Below, in pieces: positions 1 to 13,369 of a DNA stretch of 64,000 nucleotides. The notes under the pieces were generated by a model that made no database searches, was not told where the DNA came from, and worked only from the letters and a program-made list of their open reading frames with translations. Position numbers and translations under genes: made by a program. Location of the stretch: contig PTEX01000094.1 in assembly GCA_003342815.1 (NCBI GenBank), positions 1,995,745-2,059,744 on the forward strand, read 5' to 3'. The stretch comes from Eudromia elegans (lineage: Eukaryota; Chordata; Aves; Tinamiformes; Tinamidae). The stretch's first letter is position 1. Each line of letters starts with the position of its first letter.

Positions 1-3000
1 TTTTAAACTGGCTTTTCACTTATTCATAAGAAATAAGTTGGCTGTAGGCCTGTGGTCGTGAAAAACAGCACAGTATTGAAAATCTTTACTTCTTTCAAGC
101 TCCTCTTTTGATCATCGCCATGCTGGCTCCATTCATAGCTGGTTCCTGGAATCTGTGCTTTGAGAATGGAAACAATGATCTACCTCTTTAATTTAATTAA
201 ATCCAAACCTTTTCTTCTTCTTTTTGTTGCTGGTTGGTCAGCTGCTTGTGATAGAAGATACTAATGAGCCTAGCTCTATGGAAACTATATATTTATGGAC
301 CTTTAGAAAGCTGGTGCTGGGGTACCGGTCAAAGCTGCTTCTTTGCTAGTGTGCTGCAGTCTAACTGGAAAATTGCAGACAGTTTTTGCAGAGCATTTTG
401 TGCTGTTTTAGGCTGAGGAGGATGCAACCAGGCCAGGAAATTCCATAATATGGCAATAAATTTGTATTTCTTTGCCTTCTCCTCTGTTTAGGAAGGGTCT
501 GGCTTTGTACAGCACAGCCATACAGAAATGATGGGCATTCTCATAATGCAGCTCTAAGAGCAGGTGGTAGCTTAAAATAAACAAAATTCATAACCCGAAT
601 AGTTACATAGAACCTGATATTCCGATTTTTGTTTCACATTTGTTTAATGTAAGCAAAGTGAAGTCACCAAAAAGTTTCTGCTATAAATAATGTAGTCAAT
701 ACTGCAGCGTTTATGCTATCATTTTATTTTAAAACTCAATTTATTGTGTACTGTATTTTCAGGATTCTTTGTGCTGCTTTTTCTTTGTATTAGCAACAGA
801 ATGCTGCATCATGGAAATTAGCTCTTGTTAATTAAATACATTAGCCTCAAATGTGCCACAATGATTGTTTAAACTCTAATTCAGTGCAGTAATTAAATAG
901 ACGCTTGAGTCTTGTATATTTTTCAGCTCAGTCACAAGGAAGGACAATTTCCTGAGTCCTGGGTCTCTCTGCTTTGGCACTTTGGAGGATCAGGCTGTGC
1001 TTCACCAGCATTTCTTGGTGTTCCAGACTTTTTCCTGCTTTTGCTGAGAGTTGGGAACTTTCTCCCATCTTCCACCTAAATGTGCTCACACCCAGCTTAT
1101 TTTTACTGCATAATTTATACTGCATTAACCTAGTCCACAGGGGAGCCCTGTGGAATTTAAAAAATTGAGATAAGGAAGTATTAAAAAAATAATAAAAAGT
1201 AAAGGGTCAAATCTCATCTTCCTTCCTGCGCTTCCAGATCTTCTTGCACATCCACCTGGTAGAATCATGGACCTTCTCTGCACCTTACCCAGTCTTGATC
1301 CTGGAGCGTGGGGAACTTATCAACTCAAGCTATTGCAGAAGAGGTGTCTTATTCTCTACAGGAACAGGGCCCAAGCTGTTGTGAGAGGCAGAGACATTTG
1401 TATTTCACATCCCATCTCCTATATCCAGAGATGCCGTTGCCTTTCTGGAAGCAGCGGGGGTGACAGCTCTCAATCACCGAGGGACTGACAGCCACAGACA
1501 AGCCCTTCTCTTCAGCTGATCCAAGTTATTACTGCCCTCTATAAATTATTCCTCTAGCTAATTGACCTCACAACTCAGTGTCACTGATCACTTCCAAATG
1601 GCACACTTACATCTCCTCTCTGGCTGACATTATTTTAACACGTTCTCTAACTCTTGTTTAGCACCTTAGCTGTCAGATGGTTTTCTCCATGCTGTATGCC
1701 ATAAATTCCTTTAACTCTTTTTCCCATGTCACATCCTGATATTCTTCTTTTGGACTCGTGGCCCATGTCTGCATTTATTCCAATTAATCTATAGCTCTTT
1801 TGATACCAGCCTGCGACCTGCTTCTGCATGGCAAAGCACTTGCAAAAGGCAACAGGAAGCATGTCACTGCGTAGAGTCCTCTTCTTTAGGCACACCATCC
1901 ATTAGGCAGAAGGAACAGGAGGCATTTCTACTGCTTGGCTTAATATCTAAACTAAAGTATCAGAGAATCACTTTATGTTGAATGAAGTCCATGGAACAGT
2001 CTGTAGAAGAAAAGAAAACCTAACAGAAGATTGAAAAAAAATCTATTGTGTCATTTAATCAAATTGTTTTCTCCCCAGTGCTCTAGGCTAACACAGTATT
2101 TTTTCTGAAACTTGACATTTTTATATATAAAGATATACCCGTGAGGGATACACTCACACATATACCGATTATAAACAAAATAAATATTAAAAAAAAGGAA
2201 AGAGTAGTCACTATAAAGTATTCAACTTTTAAAGACTATAAGAAAACACTTTTGAGGTAAAATAGGTATTGTACTTACTTGTGTCGCTGCAAAATATTGT
2301 GCTCATTCAAATCAATTATCCTTTTGCAGGTGTGATTCTGTAAAAGGATAATTATTTCATGTCTGGAATTGTAACAGCAAAACCAATCTATTTTAATTGT
2401 TTCTGTATCAGTGAACTGCAGTGCAAGACTTTTTTTTTTTTCCAGGCACAAAACAAATTTAATCAACTCTGCCAAATAAGAAGTCATTTGTCACTTGAAA
2501 GATGAAATTGTTTATTTTTACTGATATATATATATATATATATTTACCTTATATCTGCAAGGATATGCTTTTTGCATCTATAAATACCCATATCTTGGCC
2601 TCTTGCAAAAATCTACCTGCACTGGAGAATCACTTCAAGTGAGTTCCCCTTTCTGCCGTTACCTTGGATAAAAGTTGCTCTTGGGTATTTGATCTGTACA
2701 GGGACAGTGCACGGCAGAACTCCTGCTAAGTGTTCTTTAAAGGCTTCTTTAACCAGATGTAATTCAGAATCTCTGCCCGCAAGGTCAGTTGTGGAAGTGG
2801 TATACAGTACATGTACAATTGCTTCTTATTTTTCCCTGGGGAGTTTGTTAAGGTGACCAAACAGATGCAAATGCGAGGAAGCTCAGTACACATTTTGAAT
2901 GAACTTCAGTCAAGATATAGTATATATTTCCCAGAAGGAGAAGGGAAAACAGCTTCAATAAAACTACTGAGATCTGCATCAACTGCAAGTTTCTTATCTG

Positions 3001-6000
3001 CATTTTAAGACTTTCTAAAACAGCTTCCATTACTAAGCTGATCTTTTGACATCCCAGTGTTGTCACAGTGTTGCTGCATCTATTTTCACTTTGTCGTGCA
3101 TCTTGCCGTTTCTCCTCCCTGTGGGCAAGCTCCTATGCTGCTATTGATGAACATGGAAAATTCTTCAAGTTACTCGGAAAAGCCCTGATACTTCTGTTTC
3201 CAACAGAAGGGTGTTTGGACCTGGATGTACAGACCCATCCAGGATGTGCTTTGCAGGTTTTGCAGGCTCCAAGGGGGAGAACTTTGCCTGGCCCTTGCAG
3301 TCAGTCAACACCAGCAGGTGCCCTTCCACCAGCACCAGTTGTGCGACCACCAACCACCAGCTATAGGGCTGTCCCATCCAGCCTGTACGTCCCAGCACTG
3401 AGGAGGGAGCAAAGCACATCACCAGTCCAAGCTTTCTACTCTTTGCAGCCCTGTGATTCCCCTGGACCAGATGCTCTGCAAGCTGTGGGTGTGTATTTGT
3501 GTGAAGAGCAGTCTGTTTGTGGGCAATTCCCTTGAACCAAGTCTTGTGAGCTGAATGCTAAAAAGCCTGGCCGCCCTCCCAGTGAAGTGGCAGCTCTTCA
3601 TGCAACGGTGTGCTGAGGCTGCATCTCTCCCAGTAGTTTCCAGCATATTCCTTGGCAAAATAATGTGTCTCCATGCATTGTTAGTTCACTAGATTGTTTC
3701 CAGACATGAATTTGTCCTGTTCCAACCTGTGCTCTAGATGGTGCTTGGGTACAATATGAGAGTGGGAACGTTCCAGGCACCATTCCCTAAGGGCAGTTTG
3801 TGTGCAGCCACCTTGTTCTGGAGGCTATCACTGTTTACTAGCATGGAGTTGATCTCACATGAGGGGACACTCCTGGATGTGTTTCGTTTGTCAGTGGGGT
3901 CAGCCAGTGTCTCACCATGTCCTTTCCTCTGTGCCTGTCACGTGTTCTGCGGCACCTGCCTCAGATGTTGTAGTAGACCCTTTTTCTTTATGGATCCAAA
4001 CCAGTTTCAAAGCTCTGCATGCCCAGTTCCCCTCTGTGCTCGCCTGTGAGCTGGTATCACTGCATGAAGCTCCCTGCTCCTACAGAGGCTCATCCCACAA
4101 GCTGTATTCTAGGACAACTCTTCCATCTCCCAGCCTACCACCGATACAGCTGCCCAGCTGCCCCAGAATATGGACAGTACAGACCTATTCCTAGATTATT
4201 TCGTAGGCCTTAGAACACAATAATCAGACAAAAATCCTTATTAATAACAGTATCTTGTAACTGCTTGATGAGACAGCTGGAACAGCTGGCATCTACTCAC
4301 ACTGCTTCGAATCAGATCTTTCCTCACCAGATTTCTGCCCCTGGAGCAGAGGGTGGAGGTCGTGACTCCCTGTGTACAGATAGCCAGATAACTGGGACAC
4401 CAAGGGGAGCTCGGACTGCAATTCCGGCTGGATTTAGCTGCAGTGGCTGAGGAGGTCGGTGGCTAGAAGATAAACTCTGCAGTTTTCGCAGCTAAATCAG
4501 AGAGGATTGTGAGTCATCAGCATGTGCAGTTTACAGCTTGATGTTTTAATGTGTGCTGAGATGGATAGTAGTTTGCGCTTGCTGGGAATGGTGAAATTGG
4601 CCCCAAATCAGTAAACTGGCAGGGAGGGACATTTGGGGATGACAGATTCCTGAATCATCCCAGCCTGAACCACCAGATTTTTTGAAAAATGTGGCCTAAG
4701 GACAGCACTGTAATATGTCTCTCTGAATTTCCAAGATCGTGTTCATCAGCCCTGCAGATTTCAATGGATTAATTAAAAAAAAAAGAGAAAAGATCAGGCC
4801 TGTGGTACTGTGATAAGTATTTTTCCTCCACACAGTTTCTCTGAATGTCTCTTGATCCCACTGTTGAATTAAATGATCGGAGGAGATTCATCTAAGCAAG
4901 TGAAGGAGAAAAAAAACATGTCTGATTAAAATTCCATTAATTTGATTCCATTTATAATTCAAAATAACTGTGGGTTGTGGCTGCCCGCACTGTTGCTTTG
5001 GTAGAAGGCATTCCTGTGCTTTTTTGGCCCTTGTCAATGTCTGCAGACTGTCTCCGGACACTGTTCAAGAGTCAGGATTAGGGAAGCCTTCACCCTGGCA
5101 GTTTGTTGACGTCTTCATGACAAGGGAGCAGAAGAAAGGAAGACCACGGCCTTGTGCCTGTGGTTGCGTGAGGCCCATGGGCTCCGCTGCAGGGCAATGC
5201 TGAGGGGCAGGAAAACTCATGAGCCGTGGAGCCCACATCCTGGCTTCAGAGGGAAGCATCCCTAGCAGATTTTGATTTGAAAGAAGGAATTTAATGAAAA
5301 TATTGATGCTAGCATGTCATTCATGCTCTGCGAGGAACAAGACAGGAGCCCAAAGCCGTTTATCCATTGCTAAACGGATGTAAGAGGCCTCACCTGCTTC
5401 AAAGGGGATTCACAAGAGACTGCAATCAATAAGCACTTGCGAAGACCTCTGATGCTTGAAAATGGAAAATGCTATTTTCACTAGACTTATACAACAGCCC
5501 AATTACTGTTTGGGGGTATCAGAGGGTGGAGAGCAAACAGATTTGATGAAGTCTGAAGTTCTTTGCTAAGATTACAGTGAGACCTAAACATGAAAATAAT
5601 AATAATAATAAGGGTCTGGGAAAGAGCTGATTCAAATGACTGTTTTCTAAACTTAGAATAAGTACAAAACTTGGGAAGTAAAAATAAATTTTGAAGAAGA
5701 TAGGTAAAGGCTCTTCTGTCAAGTCAAATATTTGTCAGAAACAGTGCAGCAGGTTGTGAAGACGCAGGCACAAAATCAATGAAAATACAGGTGGATGATG
5801 AATGTGCTTTGATGAGCATCCTAAAAAGACCAAAGCATCCCTGGAAACCTTCTTACAGATGTGCAGAGCACAATTCAATTCCACATAACCACAATGAAGG
5901 AAAGAGTCAAGGCACCTAGAGTAAGACGAGATTTACATGAAAGCATTAATCTGGATGCTGAAGACCGAGTGTTTCAAAACACTCCGTTTTTGTCTGTTGT

Positions 6001-6400
6001 CTAGGTGTCTTTTTGATCAACCTCTAAAAATCCCCCTCCATTTGAAATGCAAACTCTGCGCTCCTGTGCTGCCACCCAGTCAGATCAGGTTGGTGCCCAT
6101 GTCCCTTTCAAGACACCTTATGGTTCAGATTGGGGTGTTGACACCCAGTTTCAGCTCACTGCCTGGCGAGCTCCCATCAGCAACGCTATATGTGTGGGAA
6201 CCCCTACTGTAAAGGAATCTACAGTGCTGACAGACTGCAAAAGTCAAACCTGTGACAGTGCACAAAGGTCTCCTCCTGAATACCCAGAAAGCAGAATCTA
6301 ACTCATCTTGAATCTCCGTTGCTCCCATCATTGATGGGAACATCCCCATTGCTAATTCTCCAAGGTGCACTCCAGCTCTCTAGAGGAACAACTAAGAATT
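1..6400. other. Non-coding AT-rich DNA, no gene recognised
   Basis: No known exon, RNA gene or clear mobile element was recognised here. The stretch holds a short (TA)n run at 2524-2543 and an (AAT)n run at 5595-5611. From about 3200 to 4200 the sequence is richer in G and C and has a 155-codon open frame (3068-3535, plus). That frame begins at GTG, contains no ATG at all and resembles no protein I know, so I do not call it a gene. The remainder is ordinary AT-rich intergenic or intronic sequence. Confidence 0.6.
2524..2543. repeat. (TA)n microsatellite
   Basis: Ten uninterrupted AT dinucleotides in AT-rich flanks. It is a likely length-polymorphic site with no functional signal beside it. 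Confidence 0.85.
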
Positions 6401-6687
6401 CAAGAATCACAGGCCTAAAGGAGTAAAGAAGAGACAATCTAATTCTAATCCGAAGCCTGGGTTTCTCTGTAGGCTAATATACCTGGAGAGAAGAGCAGGA
6501 ATTGGCTCTTTTTTTTCCATGACCACTAAGGAAATAAGAGGTCAGCAGCTTGGAAGATTTTGCACTGCACACCTGTGTATGAAAAGACCATGTCCAGACT
6601 GACCTTTCTTGTCATTAGTTTGCTTCCCTTGTGAAAACTAGCTTAAAAATGCCTCTCTTCATGCATTTGTTACGTTCCTTTTCCATG

Positions 6688-6705
6688 AAAAAAAAAAAAA
6701 AAAAA
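6688..6705. repeat. Poly(A) run of 18
   Basis: Eighteen A residues in a row, followed by GG and a further eight A. No AATAAA or gene-like sequence lies just upstream, so a retrocopy tail is not supported. It is treated as a mononucleotide repeat. Confidence 0.8.
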
Positions 6706-6746
6706 GGAAAAAAAAGCCATTTCAGTGTAATGGAAAACCTACTCCC

Positions 6747-6798
6747 ATGCAATGAATGCAATGATTAAATGCAATGAAGAAGCCATTGAATGCAATGA
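6747..6798. repeat. Four spaced copies of a 9-mer (ATGCAATGA)
   Basis: The nonamer ATGCAATGA occurs four times within 52 bp, starting at 6747, 6756, 6769 and 6790. The first two copies are exactly adjacent and the others are separated by short spacers. GCAAT is the half-site of C/EBP-type bZIP factors, but chance expansion of a small tandem repeat explains the pattern equally well. Confidence 0.6.
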
Positions 6799-7534
6799 TT
6801 TTCTAGCAGAAGACTCATACATCTTTAAATCAATAGCACTGCATTTGCTTACTATGATGAGTCAATGCCCTACCTAGTGCTGGCAGAGGCTGGTTCAGCT
6901 GGCTTCAGTGCTTCAGAAGTACCTGTTAGAAACCATCAAAAAAAGATGCTAACACCGCCTGCTCCTCTGGAAATAACCCTGTGCTAGGCTGTGCATGGAC
7001 AGCATACCACAACAAATCAAGCTAACAGCTTTCCCTATCTCCTGTGCCCTTTCTGTGCTTGGTTAGTCTCACTATGGCCTGAATTTGAACCAAATTCTGC
7101 CCTTCTCTGCCCCATCTTTTGGCGTGGTCACAGTGCTGATATCACTGACCTGCCTGTTCATCACAACTCGGCTGTCTTCTTATAGGTCTTTGTGTTGGGA
7201 CAGCAGTGAATCCTTGTCATTGATTCTTGTCATCCTAAATTTTTGTTGGCCAAACACTGTTATACTTTGGCCTTGACAAAAGCCACCTTGACCCTGTCGT
7301 ACCATTCTAAACACACCATTAATTATGCCTTGTCAAACTTTATGCTGTTTATGGTCTCACAGTACATCTAGCATGAACGTTTTTTTCTCCTGAAGATCTT
7401 TCAGCGCCAAAATTTGTTACCATCTTCCTTATTTTCTGCCTCCTGCTGTCCTCACCACCCACTCCATTGCTTGCTTTGTGCTCCCAAGCAAGCTTGTGGG
7501 ATGTACTGGCTTCCTTTTATTTTCCTCAGTTGCC

Positions 7535-7635
7535 TGTTACCTCTCGTCTTACATTTGCCCTGTAAGCTCTGCAGGGCAGGGAGCTCGCCTTCGCTCTCTT
7601 TACAGGGTGTTTAATTCCAGGATGAGGACTGGGAC
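7535..7635 (+). repeat. Probable ancient retroposon 3' tail (MIR/L2/CR1-like)
   Basis: The text around 7560-7592 (TGTAAGCTCTGCAGGGCAGG) closely follows the 'TGTAAGCTC-TT-GGGGCAGGGA' signature that recurs near the 3' ends of ancient amniote SINE/LINE families. It is preceded by a CTCGTCTTACATT-like lead and followed by a TTTACAG...GGATGAGG stretch in the expected order. The match is by memory of the family pattern, not by alignment, and the exact family is uncertain. No coding sequence remains. Confidence 0.4.
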
Positions 7636-10600
7636 AGGTACTTTTAAAGTAAAGCAGCACCTGAAAGGCAGACAGGTTATCTTCCTGTTCAAGGTCCTTT
7701 CTTCTGTCTCAATGATAGTGTGCCCTGCTCATCCCTACACCCAGAATAACCTCCTCATCACTCCATGGCATGTGCCTTTCCTCATCCTAATCCCCACAAG
7801 AAGCCTACTTTGTCCAACAGCTTTCCCAGGTTCTCCAGGCTTGGAGTTTATTTTTCTGCAGTTTATTTTAAATCTATAACGAATCCTCATAATGAATTAA
7901 CCTGACCTTTGGTGCAACCCACACCAAGTGAGCAGTATTCAACCCTACTGAATATCTTCAAGGCTGTGGAGAAGCATGCTCAGTTTGGCTTAAAGAATCA
8001 GAAGAGAGAGTTATTGGATATTGTTCTTGGCTTCAGCAGGACATTTTTGCAGCTGTTGTTTTCAAATAAATAAATAAATAAGTTCCAGCCTGGATTTTTA
8101 AGTTTCAGCTTTAAGCCCTCTGATCCCAATTATATCTTCATCAGTCACATGAAAGAACTCCTTAAAATCAGATATATTCTGCAACTGCAGCCCATCCACT
8201 TTTCAGCCATATCTTGTACCTTCAAGGATATAATAAGTGCCAGGGAGAAGATAATAACCAATAATGATGGTAGAATCCATTATCCACAGAAGACACAAAG
8301 CACACAAAATGCAAAATGTATAGAATCAAAAGTGAAGGCTTGAGCACAGCCCAAGACATTTCATAAGCTGGGACATAATTGCTCTTGATTTCCCTATATT
8401 GGCTTTTTATCTCAAAGAACCCAGATGACGAACTGCCAAGTGATTTATCATAAGCCTTTCATATGTGATTTCCCTCTCTTCCTTCTCCTCCTCATGCCCT
8501 CCTTCTTCGTTTTTGTATTCTGTAATTTTGATAGTTGTAAGTTTGCATAATTGGGAAAGGCCAAATGATGCAGAGCAGGAGCCTTTTATACCCTGCACTC
8601 AGATGGCCTCATTATCGCTATTTACACACTGCAGTAGCACTTGGGGAGCTTGGTCTTGTTTGGTGCTAAACAAACCCAGTTAAGAAGAGGCTCCTGTCCT
8701 GAAATACTTGTGCTGAATAGAGGACACATCCAAGAGAAAGAGAATTATGGGCAATGACTCATCCCACCTCACAGGACATGGAAATGGCAGTCCTGGGAAG
8801 GAGTTTATATCCCAGCCGTGCTTAATCACTGCTATAGCCCTCAGATAATGTCCTTTTTTAAGGACAATGAGTGCCACAGTTGAGAAGCTAGATGTTCCTC
8901 TAATAGGCCAGCCATGCAGGAGGTGCTATCTGTGCTTCTGAGGCTGTGAAAGTACCAGTGGGATGGTCCAACACAGCTTAAGAATATTGCAATATACTTG
9001 TATCCTTGGAGGAAAAAATGATCAGGTCTAGGTTTGCTGGAAAATAGCCAAGGGAAGACTTCAGCAGCCCACCCATTTCTAACCATATATCGTTTAAACC
9101 CTGAGCCCTGGTGCTCCCCACCATTACATCCTTCTTGCTGGTTGTGAGCAGCTCAAGACAGCTGGAGATGGCCAGGCAGCATCAGGATGTGCATGTTTTT
9201 CATCCTCCCATGATAGGAGTGGAGGTGAGGAGTTCAGCACTTTCCTTAGCCTCCACTGACATCAGTGCTGCGTCAGCCCTGATGGTATTAGCACGATATT
9301 TTAAAGGCAGTCCATCTTATTACCATGGCATATACTGACCGAAGGCCAGGGACAAATGTTAAAGCCTGGAAGTGGGGGTGATGTCAATGAAGAAATATGA
9401 AACAGCAGCTGAACTCTTCGATGCAACAAGGGCAAATATCTTTAATGTCTCCTATTAAATTTTAGTCCCTTCTATCATCCTGCAGTTGCAGTGAGGAGAA
9501 ACTAATGGAAATAGCAGTCTTCTTTTCTGCTCAAAATTGCTATTTGCTAAGGATTTACTAGAGGCATAATTAAAGCAGAATCAGTGTATTTTGCATTTCT
9601 CACCCAGGAGCGTAGTTTAGATCATAATCAGTGAGATGAATACAGCATGTTTCTCACTAAATTCCTGGTGTTAATGAAAAGGAATACTTTGAATGATGAA
9701 GAGAAATGTACTTCAAATGAAGAACTAATACTGATCATAACATCACAAAAACAAAAATCCATATTCTTAGAACCAATGCTTTGTAACTATTAGACATTTA
9801 TATGTCTAAATCTGTTTTAAAATTACATCTGCAAAAGGCAAACATTGACGCAGATATTAAGTTTTTAGTACTAAAAGAGCTGCAATGCATATTGCCCCAT
9901 AATCATGTCAGAATGCCCCTTTGTGGGATTTATGCTGTGGTATTTCCACCCTTGATCTTAATTTCTATGAAGAAATTCTTCATGGAGAAAATTATTCTTT
10001 CTGCAAAAAAACCTGACTGTTCTCAGCTCCTCATAGTGCTCTCTGAAACAAAAATAATAAGACTCATAAGACCTAGATTTTTCTGGCTTGAATAGCACAC
10101 AACTGCCTTGTGAGAAGTAACACATTCGCAAGGTGTTAAGAGAGACATAAGGGTTGATATCTCCAGCAGGCTCTGGGACCTGAGAATCCAAAATTCACTC
10201 ACCTGTGTCTCTCCGGTTGCTGTCCTCTGGACCTGATCACACTCATACCTGGAATAGACAGGGAGATTACATAGAAAGATAGTTAAGAAAGGGTATAATA
10301 AGAAGATAGGATTAACTGTAGTGATCATACACATAGCTTGGTCAGACAAGCATGCTGAGGAGTTATTGCTTGCATACAAGTTGTCCTTTTCACAATCCCC
10401 TCCTCTCTCATCCTGTCTTTGTTTCCCCAGATGCCATTCCTCAAACATTCCTTAACAAATTGTGCATAGTCCTACAGGCTATTCCTCGAATATCCAATAT
10501 CCTCAAGGCTGGTTTTATGCTGTTATAAGCTCCTATAAAGTCCAGACTGGCTCTCTCCAAAGCTATGCCTGTAAGTTCCACTAATAAGCAACTAGAGACT

Positions 10601-10914
10601 TTTGGTCCTGGAAATAGTTTGTGTTATCCCTTACCTATCAGATTTGTGCTTCATTTATTGTTTCTCCCGTTACTAATTATTCCTTTTGCTCTGGAAAGGT
10701 CTTTGATCAGATGATAAGCAGATGCTTCTTAATGAAGCAGATGCTCACAGATTCTATATACCCTTACCCAAGGAATCTTATTCACAGACAACATGTCAAG
10801 CCATTTTTGCAAACAAGCACTGAGGAGGGATACACAGTTATGAAAGCTACTTATAAATGTGAGTTGCAAGAATGTCTTTTTTTCTTTTATTTGATAGACA
10901 GGAAATGTTTGTTG

Positions 10915-10932
10915 AGCAGCAGCAGCAGCAGC
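10915..10932. repeat. (AGC)6 trinucleotide repeat
   Basis: Six perfect AGC units. In the plus frame that starts at 10621 they would read as serines, but that frame has no support as a gene, so this is listed as a plain microsatellite. Confidence 0.8.
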
Positions 10933-12508
10933 CTAGCTTCCTCCTGCTCTGCATCTGAAAAGAAGAAACACACAGAGCTGCAGGGCCTTTTGACACTTCT
11001 AGGTTGGACCGAACCCACCAGAACACATGTAGACTTCCATCTTCAGAGGTCCTTGAAGGTGATTAAGATGTAATTTTACTCACGTAAATGATTTGAAGAA
11101 GATACTGAGGTGTGGATGCTTGTAATAGGCTTTTGACTTACAGCTGGCGTAATCATTGCTCACCGCCATGGATTCTATACCATAATGTCTTAATCTCACA
11201 GTCTACTTTTTAGAGACAATGTTAGCAATCAGGTTTGTGAAGAATATGTTTCTTTTAAACTTTATTGTTAATACCTTAAATATGTTACTCTCCTTGCATT
11301 ACAGCTAGTAGTTGTCTACCAGACTAACTCATTTTTTCCCCTCTAGTAAGGTATAGCAATAGCTAGTTTCTCCAAGCACTTCTTTTCCAGGTTATCAATG
11401 AACCATTGCTGTTTACTCATGAGAAAAGTGATTGGGGAGTATCTCTGTTCCTTAGGAAAATGAAGATATTGGCTTACATGGTGAGTAGCTGTTCCTCTGA
11501 TACCGAATTTTTGCTAACACTATCAGTTAAGCAACATCAGAGGATCAAATATGTGAGGCTAACTGGAGGGGCTGAAATAATTGCCAAGGTTAGGTCATGG
11601 TGAGCAGGCTTCCCGATGCATTTTACAGGCTGCTGGTGTTAAGACTGAAGGCTTTTTTCTTCTTCCTTCAGGTGTCAGAACTCATTTAGGCTTTAGACAG
11701 GCAATCAGGTCTTCCTTTCCAATCTCTAAAATCATTTTAACACAAGTAGTATCAACAGAATCACATCATTTAAAGCCTTCTCCTAGCACCATACAGCTGC
11801 TCAGGCATTTAATTACAATATGTTCCTTGCCTGAGAGGCTGAAGAGGCAGTCACATTTCCGTGCTTCATTAAAACGAGCTCAGCAGAGTTAGGCTGATAG
11901 GATAATGGGGATACCTTGTGTACTTTTCACTATTCCCAGCAGCACAGACCTTGCCAGATGTTGCTCTCTTTCAGTAAATTATATGTCTTGTATTTATTGA
12001 CTAGATATAAGTAATGCATGCGTACCTTCCTCGTACAGTAAGTTGTTAATCAGAATTATTTTAAAATATTTTAAATGAAGGGCACTATTATCAAGCTTAT
12101 CATTTAGTGGCAAGGAGCTTGGACTATTTCTGGTAGGAATACATAGGGAAGAAGCCACCCCATGAGAAAGGTGGCTTACATGAGACACATCACTTTTGAA
12201 TCGTCACAATTTTAGGTAGCAACGTACTTTCTAAGCTTATGCAGGTCTCCTCTCTCACTTCCAAGATTTATTAAGTCTGGAAAATCCAAGAATTTAAATA
12301 GTATTGATTTGCCCATTTGTGATTGCTTTTCAGTGGACCAGGCCTTAGGAGAGGTAACACCTTTGGTCACAGAGCCCCAAAACTACCCTGAGACCAATCA
12401 GTTAAATGTGAGACATCTAAAGTCAGAAAACATGGATCTGGGCCATCAAGATACATTTTTGAGAACTGCCCATTCACAAACTTTACTTGGTTAACAGATA
12501 AGTTTCAC

Positions 12509-12594
12509 TTTTTGTTTGTTTGTTTTGTGTTGTTTTGTTTGTTTTCAGGTCATATTTCTTAATTTTTTACCTTTCTTTTTTTTTTTTTTTTTTT
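12509..12594. repeat. T/G-rich low-complexity stretch with poly(T)
   Basis: A (TTTG)n-like run to about 12546 is followed, after a short spacer, by an almost pure T-run at 12575-12594. It is low-complexity sequence only. Confidence 0.75.
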
Positions 12595-13094
12595 CTTAAA
12601 TCCATAAATATTATGGATTTTAGCATTCCCTTGCAGAATATCTATCAGGTACCAAGGAGTACAAGTGGAAGAAGCTTAGGAGCATAGGATATACTTTAGT
12701 AGTTATTCTCAGTTGACAGGCAGGCATCTGTGTATGGAGATCAATTTTAGCAGACATAAATAAAAATATTATATCCTTTTCCAGAAGTTGTTGATTTTGG
12801 TACTCATTTCCAGGACTTCTGTTACAAGATAAAGAGAATACAACTCGGAGACTTCCAAGACCCAACCAAAATCCCAAGATGTGTCTTTGGATGTAGCTCA
12901 CTGGATGGCACAAATACCAGCTCCCCTTGCACATGGTGCGTATGAGGTTGATATGGCAAAAGAAGGGGGTGAGGTGGATGATGCATGGTGAGGGCTGCGT
13001 CTGCGCTGCTTTCCTTCTTGCCAGGTTTGAGGTGGGTACCCAGCACTAGCACAGTGTGTGTCGCTGGTCAGGTACATCAAGGACAGCAATGCCA

Positions 13095-13369
13095 AATCAT
13101 AGAATCATTATGGTTGGAAAAGACTTTCAAGATCATTGAGTCCAACTGTAAACCTATTACCACCATGCCAGCTAAACCATGTCCCTAAGTGCCTCATACA
13201 CACATTTCTTGAAAACATCCAGAGATGATGACTCCTCCACTTCCCTGAGCAGCTTATTCCAATGTTTGACTGCTCTTTCCATGTAGAAATTTTTCATAAT
13301 ATTTAACCCAAACCTCCTCCTCAGCTTCAACTCATCAAAAATCATGGACATTTGACCACTGTTCATCAA
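13095..13369 (-). mobile_element. CR1 LINE fragment, 3' end with ORF2 C-terminus
   Basis: Read on the minus strand, 13369-13172 still gives a 65-codon open frame. It contains [20 protein letters not shown], then [19 protein letters not shown] and a final ALRDMV, which is the conserved C-terminal block of CR1 ORF2 (compare [19 protein letters not shown] in the copy at 16389-17477). The left edge is the CR1 3' tail, seen on the plus strand as AATCATAGAATCAT followed by TGGTTGGAAAAGA. The copy is severely 5'-truncated to about 275 bp, lacks all reverse-transcriptase catalytic motifs and cannot move. It differs clearly from the 16.4 kb copy, so it belongs to another, probably older, CR1 subfamily. 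Confidence 0.93.

Larger units (their letters stand above)
7640..13090. other. Non-coding DNA, no gene recognised
   Basis: No exon or RNA gene could be recognised. Present are a short (AAAT)n run near 8064-8081, (AGC)6 at 10915-10932, (TTTG)n at about 12509-12546 and a T-run at 12575-12594. The longer open frames (10621-11073 plus and 10023-10448 minus) have no recognisable domain. The plus frame opens with GTG rather than ATG. Confidence 0.6.

Noticed and set aside
3068-3535. 155-codon open frame in a GC-richer patch
   Set aside because: It opens with GTG, contains no ATG, has low-complexity Pro/Ser-rich content and no recognisable domain. Overlapping frames exist on the other strand.
6393-6470. 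Possible very old CR1 3' tail (minus strand)
   Set aside because: GAATCACAGG and AATCTAATTCTAATCC loosely fit CR1, but the conserved central segment is missing, so the match may be chance.
10621-11073. 150-codon open frame with a serine run
   Set aside because: It opens with GTG. The serines come from (AGC)6, and no domain or conserved feature was recognised.
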